A DNA stretch of 64,000 nucleotides from Ophiocordyceps camponoti-saundersi (nom. inval.) (taxonomy: Eukaryota; Ascomycota; Sordariomycetes; Hypocreales; Ophiocordycipitaceae), in contig PDHQ01000152.1 of assembly GCA_003339415.1 (NCBI GenBank), forward strand, positions 1 to 64,000. Direction: 5' to 3'. The notes beneath the pieces were generated by a model. The model ran no database searches. It saw only the letters and a list, made by a program, of their open reading frames with translations, and was not told where the DNA came from. A program made the position numbers and the translations under genes. This document shows positions 11,876 to 23,149 of this stretch, one piece after another (the first letter of the stretch is position 1; every line of letters begins with the position of its first letter).

Positions 11876-12120
11876 TTAGGCATATCGCTAAAATATATAA
11901 ACACCCTAAGCTTTATAATAAATATAAAGCGACCGACTATAAGAACGAGGATAACTACCGTGCTAGAATCGGAGGACACCTGTTCTATTATATCTCTTAT
12001 AGCGGGGACTACCCTATATAGTCTAAGCTTTGCCCCGTCGCTATTAAGCACTAAGATCGGGCGAGAGCTTACTATAAGAGATAACTAGTTAGATTTGCTA
12101 AGCCTAGCTTATAGTCTATT
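11876..12120 (+). other. Weakly RIP-affected patch at the left edge of the LINE-like unit
   Basis: CpA and TpG steps remain here (GGCATATC, AAACACCC, CGTGCTAG, GGACACCTG, TTTGCCCC). A plus frame is open for about 48 codons from 11,880 (with KATDYKNEDNYRARIGGHL). A minus frame at 11,860-12,051 is also open with an ATG, but it runs across the target duplication and is not a gene. The plus frame may be the end of an upstream ORF or leader of the LINE. Its product is unknown. Confidence 0.4.
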
Positions 12121-12544
12121 TTATAACTAATAAAATTAGTAATAACCGAGGACGTTATTATATATAATACGTCCCTAAGCTAGTTTATTACTAGAAGGAA
12201 GTATAGATAACTTTTAAGCTCCGGAGGGGGCCGCCCCGCTACTAAGATATAAGTAATTAAGGATACCCCTAAGGTAATAAGACGCTTTATCTAATAGGCC
12301 TAGAGTGCCTCCCTCCCCTAAGATATAGATAGTATCTTACTTATATAAACTATCGATAAATTAGCTTTATCTTTAATTTAACTTAACCTTACTATCTAAA
12401 AGAGCGTAAAAGTACTAATTACCTTAGCCCCGGGCTAAACTTAGATAAGATTTATAATTAAGCTATAAAGAAATTATAGCGAAGAAACTAATATTATTAT
12501 AACTATTTCCTTATATCTATAAAAGTTTTTTTTTAAAATATAAA

Positions 12545-15010
12545 TAAGCGTACTAAGCTAGCTAAGCTAGCACTTAATAGTAAATCGAATTATAATATTA
12601 TTATTTTCTAGGAGACTATTAGCTACCTTAGCGCCGAGCCTCCTCCGCCTAAAACTTCGCCTTACCGCCTTATTTATAGCGGCGGCTATACTTTAATCTA
12701 TATTTATAAAAAATATAATATATCTACTTAGTTCCTAAAAGTAAGGGAGGACTAAATAAGTATTATTTTCCGTTTTAAACTTTAGTTTATTTCTATTTAC
12801 TCTCCCCCTAATACCCCTTATAGCGGTAGCCTTATAATTTTTTAAGACCTTCCCCTAAACTTTAACCGCGTCCTAGTTAGTAATTTTAACTTATATTACC
12901 CGCTTTAGGACTATTATAAGAGGCTCTCCGATAACTTTAACTAGCTAATTTATAAAATAACTAAGCTATAATTTTAACTCCTTACCTTAAAAGGAGAATA
13001 TACCCGAATTTTTTATAAATATAAGGATAGTACGCTAAACTTAGTTTAAGCTACGGCGGACTTATATATATATTATATTAGTTTAGACCTTAACTTTATT
13101 AGATTTAACTATATCCCTTAGTTTTTTATAATTAGTATCTCTATATTTATAATAGCGCGTATACCGTACTTATAGTAAAGATAAGCGAACCTAGACTTAG
13201 TTTACTATAAGTTCCTAACTAAGATTACCCTCTTACTTTCCCCTCTTACTAACTTAATAGAGATTAATAACGCTCTTAACTAATTTTACTAAGAGCTATA
13301 ACTTATAATTAACCGGATAATATTATTTATCGCTTTTTCCTATTTTTATAAAGCGGCGTAGTTTACCCTAGCTATAGCCTCGGCTATTTAAGTAGCTAAG
13401 TAAGCTTAGCGTAAATATAAGTCCCTCCTTTTAGACTTCTCTTAGTAATAACTTTAGGAGATAGCCTTTACTTAGAAAACGGCCGTAAACTTAGTAAAAT
13501 ATACTTATTAGCGATCTTTCCTTTATATTATTACTAGCTTACCTTTTAAGTTTTAGTATATTAAGCATTAAGCTTATATTTAAAATAATCTCTTTTAAGA
13601 TTTAATTTATCTTCCTACGCTAAGGATAATTAATAGATTTTAAGCTAATAGCTATATAGCTAAAGCTAATATCTTAGCTAATTAGTTTTTTTCTTAGCTT
13701 TATAGTATACCCTTAACCGATATTAGACCGCTTAAACTTAAGTTTTTTATTAATATTAAGATTACTTAGACCGATATTTTTATAATACTTAAGTTAATAA
13801 CCTTTTAAAAAATAGCTAAAGTAAATAATATTCTTATTAGATTTCTTAAGATATATTACCTTATCTTTACTACCTAACTAGTTATAATTTTCTAAGCGTA
13901 TATACGATTTAGTTACTTCTTACCTTAGCTATAGTTTACTATTATAATTATCCTATATAAGTCCGGAAAGAAACTAGAGGCTTATTAAGAGGTAAGTACT
14001 TATAAGCTTATATCTTTACTATATTACTTAGGTAAAATCTTAGAGATTATAATAAGATAACGAATTACTAAAGCTATAAAGTTATACTAACTCCTCCCTA
14101 AAAGCTAGATAAGTAATAAGCGGAACTAGTTTATAAAGCTAGCTATCCTTATAATTACTAAGCTTATTTAAGCTACCTAAGCTAGGAAAGGAGTAGCGTC
14201 CTTCTTATAACTTAATATTAAAGAAGCGTTTAATATTATATATTATAATAAACTTATTACTAAACTTAGGTATCTAAGATTCCTAGACTAAATTCTAGCT
14301 TTTCTTAGTAGCTACTTATAAGACCGTACCTCCTAACTTCGCTTTAATAATAAGATTTCGGAACTATATTAGATTAAGATTAAAGTTCCTTAAAATTTAC
14401 CGCTCTTTATTATTTTATTTATCCTATATATAGCCCCGCTTTATAACTAGCTAATATATAAGAAAGGAATATAGGTAATTAGTTTTATAGATAATATAAA
14501 TTTTCTTAATATTAGGCCCGATTTTAAAATAATTATAAGATAGCTTTAAGCTATATAGGTAATATATAAATAATAAGCGCGTAACTATAGTATAGAATTC
14601 GGGCTAGAGAAGAGCGAGCTTATATATTTTTCCCGGAAATATACTCCGAAAATAGACTTAGTCTAACTCAGAGATTACTAAATTTACCCTATTTCTAAGG
14701 TAAGACTCCTAAGCGTTTAGATTTATCGGCGGCTATAATAGAAACCCTATTTACGAATTATATATATTAAGCTCCTCCGCTAAAACCTTACCTTTTCCCT
14801 CTTATCTATTTTTACTTAAAGTTACCCCCTCGCCTAAGCTTATAAACTTTATATAAAAGTTATCTAGTTACTTATTATATATATTACTATTATATTCTAT
14901 ATTATTACCCTTATAAGCGGAAACTTACTAAGCTTAGCTAGAGCCCTAAAACCGGAATAATTATAATATTTTAAAATAATACTTAAAGCTTATAAGGCTA
15001 TACTTATTTA
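12545..15010 (+). pseudogene. LINE ORF2 relic, first part: endonuclease and reverse transcriptase
   Basis: This encoded the protein that nicks the target and reverse-transcribes the LINE RNA. An APE-type endonuclease is readable from about 12,545. It has a QETxSYL-like motif, PPNTP, and at 12,879-12,905 the GDFNLHHPLW-like box, now SNFNLYYPL. The RT follows, with an EAFNTVxHxKL block (about 14,220), a DRTSxLRFN block (about 14,320), a PQGSPLSPILFILYI-like block (about 14,390-14,435) and the catalytic FVDD box now FIDN (14,484-14,495). Next are KSELIYFSRK and a GVQIDRRL-like block. The frame stops at 15,010 in an AYKAxxTYYL motif where Copia-2 inserted, and continues at 22,304. RIP stops abound. 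The Tad-clade assignment is from motif style only. Confidence 0.82.
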
Positions 15011-15015
15011 TTACC
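15011..15015. repeat. Copia-2 target-site duplication, left
   Basis: TTACC here equals TTACC at 22,299-22,303 directly outside the other LTR. Joining the flanks at one copy restores the LINE ORF2 frame. Confidence 0.92.
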
Positions 15016-15316
15016 TATTAGATATTATCTCTCTATACCCCTTTATATTTACTATACGATATATATATAAAGGATAGTACGGATATAGGGAAGCTTCTAA
15101 CGAAATATATATTACTACTTAAGTCGTGCCTCGTATAACTTAGGAGGTAGGAGGTAGCTTAGATAAGAAGAAGGAGGGTATAAAAGTAAAGTATTATTTA
15201 GCTATATAGCCGCTCTTCCTCGTACGATAAAAGAAAGGTATCTATCTTTAATTATACTTAATTTAAGTTACCTTTACTTTCTCTTACTTATACGTATATA
15301 TAAAAACTACTTAATA
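15016..15316 (+). repeat. Copia-2 5' LTR
   Basis: It starts TATTAGATATTATC and ends CTACTTAATA, the RIP form of TGTTAG...TTAACA. It aligns with 21,996-22,298 and 29,617-29,930 over its length, including the block TAGGAGGTAGGAGG and the end TAATTATACTTAATTTA. CTAATTAATAGTT follows immediately and is the position of the primer-binding site, but tRNA pairing cannot be judged after RIP. Confidence 0.92.
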
Positions 15317-17640
15317 CTAATTAATAGTTATACTAATTATTATTAGTTAATTATAAATTAGCTAAAATAACGAGACGGGTATTATATAATACCGAAAAGC
15401 CCTTATACCCGCTATTAACTAATACTTATATTTTTACCTTACTTCTCGATACTAGTTTTTACTAAAAAGCTATTTTTGCCTAGTGCTGCTATTAAGACTA
15501 AAAGATTAAGGTAATATATAATACTTACTAATAATAAAATCCTTACCGAAAAGCTATATTTAGCCCGGTACTTTTTACTAGTTATATAATATTACTTTTA
15601 ATAGCGTTTTAGAAACGTAATAACGATAATATAGCTTCTATAATTTTAGAAGTTAAATAGGAAATAGTAAATATATTAACTATAATAATAATAATAAATA
15701 AAACTTTAGCTTCGTATAATAAAATAATAAAAAAAAGCAAAGTTAACCTTTATATTTAAAATTAAAGTACGAACCCGGTCTATTAGGATATATAACCTAA
15801 CCTTATATAACCTCCTAATAAGGTTAAATTAATAATATTTATTACTTAGCAGATATACGATATTATTTACTTTAACTTTTATAAAAATAACTTTCTTCGT
15901 ATAATCTAATCGGAACTTTAAGGATAAACTTACTACTAGCTAAAATATATCTATTATATATTCTTAAAAAAACTAACTTTAATTATAGTTATATAATATA
16001 TCTTACTTATCGGAAATAGTATATTAATTAAATACTTTATATAACTCCTTAAGACTAAACTAAAAGATATTTTACCCCCTAACTTATAAGAAGCCCCTTT
16101 TATATAGTTAAACTACCCCCCTTTTTCTAAACTAACTTTTCTAAATCGTACGATATAAGCTTTATACTTAGCATAGCCCCCTAAGTTAAGATATATCTTA
16201 ATATAGCTACTATAAAGTATCTTAGCTAAACCCCTATTTTATATAACCTATACGTAAGAGTTACTTACTCTATATAACTTAAATATATAGCTACCCTCGG
16301 TAACCTTAACTTAGACCCTCCTAGAACTAATAAATTAAGCTTTAATAAGTATCGTACGAGTTTATATATTACTATTAATATAAAAAGTAGTAAATAAACT
16401 AATCTCCCTAGATAAGGTTATTACTTTCCTTAAAAATTAGCGAAAAGATTAGAACTATATAAGGTAGCTATACGATATACTAATTAATAAGGCTAGGATT
16501 TTTATTAGCTATTACTCCTATATTAGTATAATGGAAGATTAATTTTACGCTATTTTTTTAGATATCTTTTTAGATAAAGCTTAGGATTATTATTTATATT
16601 TTATTAGATTAGATAAATAATAAGATAAAATTTATACTTTTTTAAATATATATTTTAATACTTATATAAACTATTAATTATATTAGATAGATTAGACTAC
16701 TTTTTCTTTTAATATTATATAATAAGAAAACCTTAATAAAACTATAATAAATTTACTTAATACCCTCCTTAATAAACTTTAACTTATTTAATAAGCTTTT
16801 AAACCTAACTATTAAGGAGAAAAGTAACTTCTTATTATTATCGTATAAGCTTATTATAGCGTTCTAAAACTTAAATTAGCTATAATATTCTAAAGTATAT
16901 TATATAAAATATTTATTAATCGCCTCCATTCCTCCCTTACTATCGTTACGGATAAAACTACTAATTAGTTCTTTATTAAATAACGCTACCTTAATTATAA
17001 TAAATATTATACGAACTTTAGATAATCTCCTTTTACTTCCCGCTAATAACGATTACCCCTTATATAATATTTTTCCCTATAGCGATACTAGTTCTAACTT
17101 TATATAATATAAAAATACTTTATATATAAAAAGGAAAGATATTAATTTATAAACTATAAGTCGGATAATATTTAACGCGCACGTAAATAATATTTTACTA
17201 ATTATAAAGAAACTAGCTAGAACCCCCTTATAGAGGAAGAATTTAGTATATTCCTCCTATTATATAAAGGTTCTAATAAATAAGATTCTTAGTTTTTATA
17301 ATTATATAATAAAGACTTTAATATTAAAAAAGAAATCGTTAGCGGCGAAAACGCGGTTTTATTTTTTATTATAGCGGCCTATATATACCGCCTTACTAGC
17401 GATAATATCTACTAACTAAAGGCCCTAGCGGTTCTTATAAAATAATTCCTCCTTTCTAATATATATTATACGATATACTAAAGCGAGGTCTAAGATATAG
17501 AAGCTACGTAAATCTTAACTATAAGTAAATTATAAGTAAAAGCCTATATTTAGGAATACTTTTATATAACTATTAACTAGACCTTAACTAAAAATATAAT
17601 CTATTTTAGCTTTTTAAAACCTACTAAGCTAATTAGAACT

Positions 17641-20529
17641 ATTATTATATAAAACCCCCTTAGCAAAGTCCTTTACTATATTCTTAATATTTCTATTTTA
17701 TTTCTTTTCTATCTTAAAGATACTAACTACTTTTATACCTTTTATAATAATATAAAGGATATTATCGTATAATATAATAATATAATAGTTCCTATTATTA
17801 GGAAATAGGGATATTTATTCTTTAATATCTTAAAATAAGAATCTACGTTATATTATATAAAATAAGAGTTATAATAGCTTTACTAATATTTTAGCTACCT
17901 TTATATATAATAGCTTTATAACTTATTAAAAAAAGCTAATCTTTCGGATATAACTTTTATAGCCCTTAAGTTAATTTAATATTTATATTACTAATACTAA
18001 TTATATAACTTAAAACCTTAGCGATTTAAATTCTCTTTTAAAAATAACTATAACTTTAACTACTTACTAGTTATTAATATTTTTTACCTTAATAGTAAGC
18101 CGGTCCTATACGCTATCGATAAAGCTATATCTTTCTAAGCCGCCGCTTTCGTATAAAATATATTAGTAGTAAACGCTTAGAACGCCTTATATAAGTGCTA
18201 AATTTATATATATTAAGGCTTACTAGATATTATCTCTTACGATATTAGAACTAATTTTTCCTTTTTAAAGTTTTATATAAACGCGAAACTACTTAGTATT
18301 ATATATAAAAAAGTGCTTATTAAAGTATATTAGGCGATCGGTAAAGTTAAATATATATACGCCCCTCTTAAGTAAGCGTATAATATCTTATAATAAGAAA
18401 TTAATATTAAAACTAATAACGTAACTATTTTTTAAATAGCTATTAAGGCTATTAATAATATAGCTAGATTAGATAGCCTTATCTTAATATTTCTCGTTTT
18501 TAGCGCTTACCCCTATATTTCGTATAACTTGCCCTTAGCTTTTAATATTACTATAAGAGCTTAAGCGATTTAGCGCGCTATAAAATAAGTATAATAAATT
18601 AAAGCTTAAGCGGATATTTTACGCGCTCTCTATACTCGAAATAAACCTAACTTATATAATATCTTATCGCTTCTTTTTTAAAGCGAAGTTCTTATTTAGC
18701 GTAAAAAGGATAAATAGTAAAGTCCTATCTATATTTCTAATTTCGATAGCTAAGATATTATCCTTAAACTCCTTATAAAATTAACTAGATTTTATATAAT
18801 ATAAGTTAAACCTTATCTCCGCTCCCTTCTTACTATACTTATAAAGAAAAAAATATAGTTTAAAATCCTAATTATACCCTTATATAATAAAAACTTATAC
18901 GAAGCTTTTTCCTCTATATTTATTACTATAAAGGAAAAAGATAATTACGCACTTATTATATAATTATAATAATAAGGTATTATTATTATTTTAGGATAAC
19001 TATTTAAGGCCTCTAATTATAAGGAAATTAATACTTTTTCTATATAAGAAATCTTTACCTTTATTTAATATAACCTTTCCGCGGACCTTATAAGATATAT
19101 TTTTAAAACGCGTCTTATATAAGAAATAAAAAACTTAAATAATAGCTTTTACGAAAAGTCCCGCTTAGTTATTTAGGGCTATAAAAATAACGGTAAAGAA
19201 GAAATCTTTATATAATTACCTATAATTTTACGTATATTATAGCGCCTCCTTCTTTATTTTAAACTTACCCTTATAAAGTTATATAATTATTAAAGCGAAC
19301 TGCGAAATATTACGTAAGTATATATATAGTCTGCTAATCTTTTAAGTTATACGATATACGCGTACTTTTTTAAAAAATTATAAGATTAATATTTACCCTA
19401 TACTTTTTTATATATTAAAAAGCCGCTATATAAGTTAGTAAAATTAAAATTATATTAGTTTAAGATATATTATAATTATTATTATATAAACTTTTATATA
19501 ACGCCCTTATTATATAATTTATATCTTTTATTTATAATAGCCGGCCCCGACTTATTCGGAATAATAAGCTTATAAATAGATAATATATTCTTTTTTATAT
19601 CTAATATATTCTTTAAACTTAAGGAAAATAAGTTAAAATAAGTAAAGCTTTATATAAAGCTTAAAATATTCCTTACTAATAGCTTATCTATTAACTTTAA
19701 TAGTAATTATATTACGCGTAAATTATATAATATCGTTCTTATATAAAAAGGATAGGTAAAGGGCCTCTACGTTATTAACCTAACCGCCGATATTACCTTA
19801 TAGGACTTTATTAGCTAGCGAGCTTAAGGAGTATATATTACTTTTACTTATTAACTAGAGGCGTTATATAACTTTATAGTAGCCGCTTAAGTAACTAATC
19901 CTTCCTTATAGGATATTTTAGCCCTTAATAAATATATCTAATAGCAGATTAATAATATTACTTACGGTTTATAGTTTATTCCGCTTAACCTATCTTATAC
20001 GAAACTATTTATTTTTACGAATAGGTTATTTGCGAATAATAAGGACCTTACTTTATAGCTTAGCACCTTAATTATCCTTAGTAAGGAAGACCGGTCCTCT
20101 AACTTATTCGTTATATAAGGTAATATCCTTTACTAAACCTTTACGGAATATAAAAAAGTTACTTAAAGTATCCTAATAAGCGAACTTTATAGTATAGTAA
20201 ACGGTATTAATATTAGCCTAGCCCTTTACTTAACTATTTAGGCTATTATATAATTTTTAAGTATATTTTTAATCCTCCTTATTCTTTATATAAACTTACG
20301 TTTATTATATAACTGCCTAATAAGGCTTAGTTTAATAATAGAAAAACGGCTAATAATTAATATTATAACTATTTATAAGTTATATAAGCGTAAGGAAATT
20401 TTAAAAATACGATAAATTAATAGTAAAAATAACCTAGCTAACGCTTATATTAAGGATAGCCCTAACTTAGCTTTATTAACCCTTATTTTTATAAATTCCT
20501 ATAAGTTATAAATTAAAGCTATTATCTAA
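17641..20529 (+). pseudogene. pol: Copia-2 pol relic (GAG-pre-integrase, integrase, RT, RNase H)
   Basis: This is the clearest protein relic in the window. The pre-integrase block (17,761-17,820) contains IVPIIRK-like residues. The integrase core around 18,241 reads DIRTNFSFLKF, and the third catalytic position at 18,322-18,324 is now Lys where the family has Glu, a change RIP makes at TpG. AIGKVKYIYAPLKQAYN follows. The RT runs to the catalytic box at 19,570-19,584 (GIISL-stop-IDN for GxxxLQTDD). A QRAQGVYI..YQLEALY linker follows at about 19,818, then an RNase H block with FANNKDLTLQ (about 20,030). The frame ends around 20,529. Stops occur roughly every 15 to 20 codons, mostly at expected Gln or Trp sites. 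Confidence 0.9.
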
Positions 20530-20749
20530 TAACTTACCTAAGTTATATAAGACTTATACTCTTTTCTTTCTTATATTTTTACTTCGCTTAACCTTTTATC
20601 CTTACCTTCCTATTTTTTTTATATTTTTACGTTTTTTTTCTATTATTTTTATATAAAAATTACTATTAATTCTTTCTAAGTATTATCCGACCCTTACGCC
20701 TAATTTTTTTAAAAAAAAAGGAAAATTATAAGTCCTAAACGCTTAATTT

Positions 20750-21640
20750 TTTTCTTTTCCTTTTTCCTTATTATCTAACCCTACTATTATTTCTTTTCTA
20801 CCCCCGCCCCTTATTACTCGTTATCTAAGATAGTAATATACTCCTCCGCGTTAAGAGGCGCTCCGCCTAATATTACTATTACCTATCCCCGCCGCCGGCC
20901 GTTAAGTAACTTAATAGGAGTAGTTACTAAAATATAAGGTACTAGCCTAAAAGTTTATAACGCTTAGCCTTATTATACGAAAAAGTATCTTATTATATAA
21001 GACCGCTATATATAAGTAATATAAGCTTTATTACTATTTATTTAATATATATTAAATAGGTAAGGATTTCTAGCGTAAATATAATATAGTTTTACTATTA
21101 CCCCGCTATAACTTATAAATAAGATTGCTAGAAAATAACTTAAGCGTTAGATAATAATAGCTTTAATATACCTAAAATCTTAAATATTATTAAGGCGGAT
21201 AAAAATATTAAATAATAATATAGCTATTAGTTAGATCTTCGCTTATTACTCTTTTATTAATATTATTATTATACGATAGCTAGACTTTTTTTTCTTATAT
21301 TTAAGGATATCTACTATATAAAGCGCTAGTTATTCTCCTTACTATAAAATATATAAACTTAGTAAAATTTAAGTTAATAAGCTATAATATTATCGGGATA
21401 AGGAGGTATATTATATAACTAATAACTATTAATAAAAACGATTTAAGTATATTATACGATTTATTAATCTTTATTAAAGATCTTTCTAGTTATTATTATT
21501 ATTTTTATTAATTAGCTTAAAGAAGAAAGAAAGAAGAAAGGAAAAGAAAAAGAGAGAGAGAGAGAGGGAGCGAGGAGGGGTTTTTATACCTTTTTAAAGG
21601 CGGTAAGAGGCGGCAAAATCCGATTTTTTATTCCTATTTT
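20750..21640 (+). pseudogene. Copia-2 third ORF relic between RNase H and 3' LTR
   Basis: A plus frame can be followed for about 290 codons after the pol end, beginning near STPAPYYSLSKIVIYSSALR and passing through PPNITITYPRRRPLSNLIG. It ends in a strongly basic tail (RRKKEERKRKREREGSEE) encoded by the purine tract at 21,513-21,578. About 17 to 20 in-frame stops are all TAA or TAG of the kind RIP creates. Other frames are far more broken. The predicted ancestor is Arg/Ile/Leu-rich with an Arg-rich start and a charged C-terminus. No membrane protein or known domain is evident. Its position matches the third frame of Copia-1, although the sequences do not resemble each other. Confidence 0.5.
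21513..21578 (+). repeat. Purine-only tract (GA-rich)
   Basis: An uninterrupted A/G run with GAGAGAGAGA in its centre, followed by GGGAGCGAGGAGGGG. It encodes the basic tail of the Copia-2 third frame. Purine runs have no CpA or TpG and so escape RIP. It is too far from the LTR (about 420 bp) to be the usual polypurine primer. Confidence 0.7.
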
Positions 21641-21995
21641 TTATAATATTTTTTAGTATTTTTAATATAAGGTTATAGAAAGTTAGTTTTCTACTTATTT
21701 TCTTAATATTACGATTATAAGAAACTTTTATAATAAAACTTTATAAAAACACGCTATAAGTTAGATTATATAATAACCCGACTTTTATTTTTTAGCTAAT
21801 AGCTTATTTTCTTTATCTTTTTTTACTATAATAATATAGGCGTTATTTACTTTTAGAGATTTTTTCGATTATATACTTATTTAATATTATATAACTATTT
21901 TTCTTTAGAAATATTTACCTTTTAAGAAGACGGAGTTTTTTCTTCGTACGATACCTTTTTATTTAGTATATTTTTTTATAAAAGTAAAAGTTAAG

Positions 21996-22298
21996 TATTA
22001 GATATTATCTCTCTATACCCCTTTATATTTACTATACGATATATATATATAGAGGATAGTATAGATATAGGGAAGCTTCTAACGAAATATATATTACTAC
22101 CTAAGTTATACTTTATATAACTTAGGAGGTAGGAGGTAGCTTAGATAAGAAAAAGGAGGGTATAGAAGTAAAGTATTATCTAGCTATATAGCCGCTTTTC
22201 CTCGTACGATAAAGGAAAGGTATCTATCTTTAATTATACTTAATTTAGGTTACCTTTACTTTCTCTTACCTATATATACGTATAAAGACTACTTAATA
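21996..22298 (+). repeat. Copia-2 3' LTR
   Basis: Partner of 15,016-15,316 with the same TATTAG start and TTAATA end. It is followed at once by the second TTACC. Confidence 0.92.
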
Positions 22299-22303
22299 TT
22301 ACC
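22299..22303. repeat. Copia-2 target-site duplication, right
   Basis: Second copy of TTACC (see 15,011-15,015). Confidence 0.92.
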
Positions 22304-23070
22304 TTAAAGCTAAGTTTTAAGTTTCTTTACTTAATCTTTACTTAAATAAAAGGAAGACTAATACTTTTTACTACTTAGAGGATATAATAATATTAGATAA
22401 GATCTAGACCGCTTTTAGAGATATCTTAAGGTTCTTATTACGCTTCCTCCCTTATTAACTAATAAGATAATAAAAAGCTAAGTAGCTACTAAAAAAATAT
22501 ATACGTTAAGTTTAAACGTAGATAAGATATAATATATTACCTTTAGATAAGAAGTTTACGATAAACCTTCTTTACTAGGATTAGAAAGTATAGTAAGAGG
22601 ACTCCGAGGACCGGCTATATATAAGATATTCTAAGCTTACTTTATTTCCTTTTAACTTCCCGCCTTACTTTAATAAGGCGAAGTCGCTTAAGAGATATAG
22701 AGACTTGCTAAAATACGTTAGTATTATAATTACGTAACTCTATATAGGTAAAATTAATCTTAAAAAGTTCCTCTTTTATAAGTATATGCTAAAAATAGTC
22801 TCCCTTTTATATTAGTACGGTACCGGACTAAAGAATACTTACTATTTACTTTTTTAATACCCTTAACTAGTTAAATAATATTATAAATTACCTTAGCTTA
22901 TTTCCTCTAATATTAGATTATAACTAAAGCTTAATTACTATTTATTAGTAACCGTAATCGCGAAGTAAATACTCTAATATACTAACTTATATTAATTTTA
23001 GCTTACTAATACTCTTTATGCTAATACTTTTAAGTTTAACTAAGACTAAACGTAGCTTTATTTTATATAA
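22304..23070 (+). pseudogene. LINE ORF2 relic, second part: C-terminal region with zinc-binding motif
   Basis: This continues the frame broken by Copia-2 at 15,010. It reads a PPLxLYLNKR-like segment, then TGKIxLKxFLF-like residues, and a C-terminal motif usually written CxCG...HHLLxxCP. Here that is Tyr-stop-Tyr-Gly (22,810-22,821), Tyr-Tyr (22,840-22,845) and Tyr at 22,858. All Cys and His codons were converted by RIP, since TGC becomes TAC and CAC becomes TAC. The motif is typical of the end of non-LTR ORF2 proteins with a C-terminal zinc knuckle. The frame fades near 23,070, just before the convergent minus-strand frame ends. Confidence 0.75.
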
Positions 23071-23149
23071 ATTACTATAATTATAATATTATTAATTTAC
23101 CCGCCCTATTTACGATTTACTTTATATTTTAAAAGAATTTATATTTACT

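Larger units (their letters stand above)
15016..22298 (+). mobile_element. Copia-2: complete RIP-mutated Ty1/Copia LTR retrotransposon
   Basis: It is 7283 bp long with two LTRs of about 301 and 303 bp and a perfect 5-bp target duplication (TTACC). It lies inside the LINE ORF2. The plus-strand order is gag/protease region (15,317 to about 17,640, hard to divide), GAG-pre-integrase, integrase, RT, RNase H (ending about 20,529), a third reading frame (about 20,750-21,640) and the 3' LTR. A second, 5'-only copy of the same family lies at 29,617-30,610. As the innermost element of the nest it is the youngest here, yet it is fully RIP-mutated. RIP was therefore still active after it arrived. Confidence 0.93.

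Noticed and set aside
11860..12051. Open 63-residue minus frame with an ATG
   Set aside because: Its end runs across the target-site duplication into D, so it cannot be an ancestral gene. The plus frame in the same patch is the better candidate.
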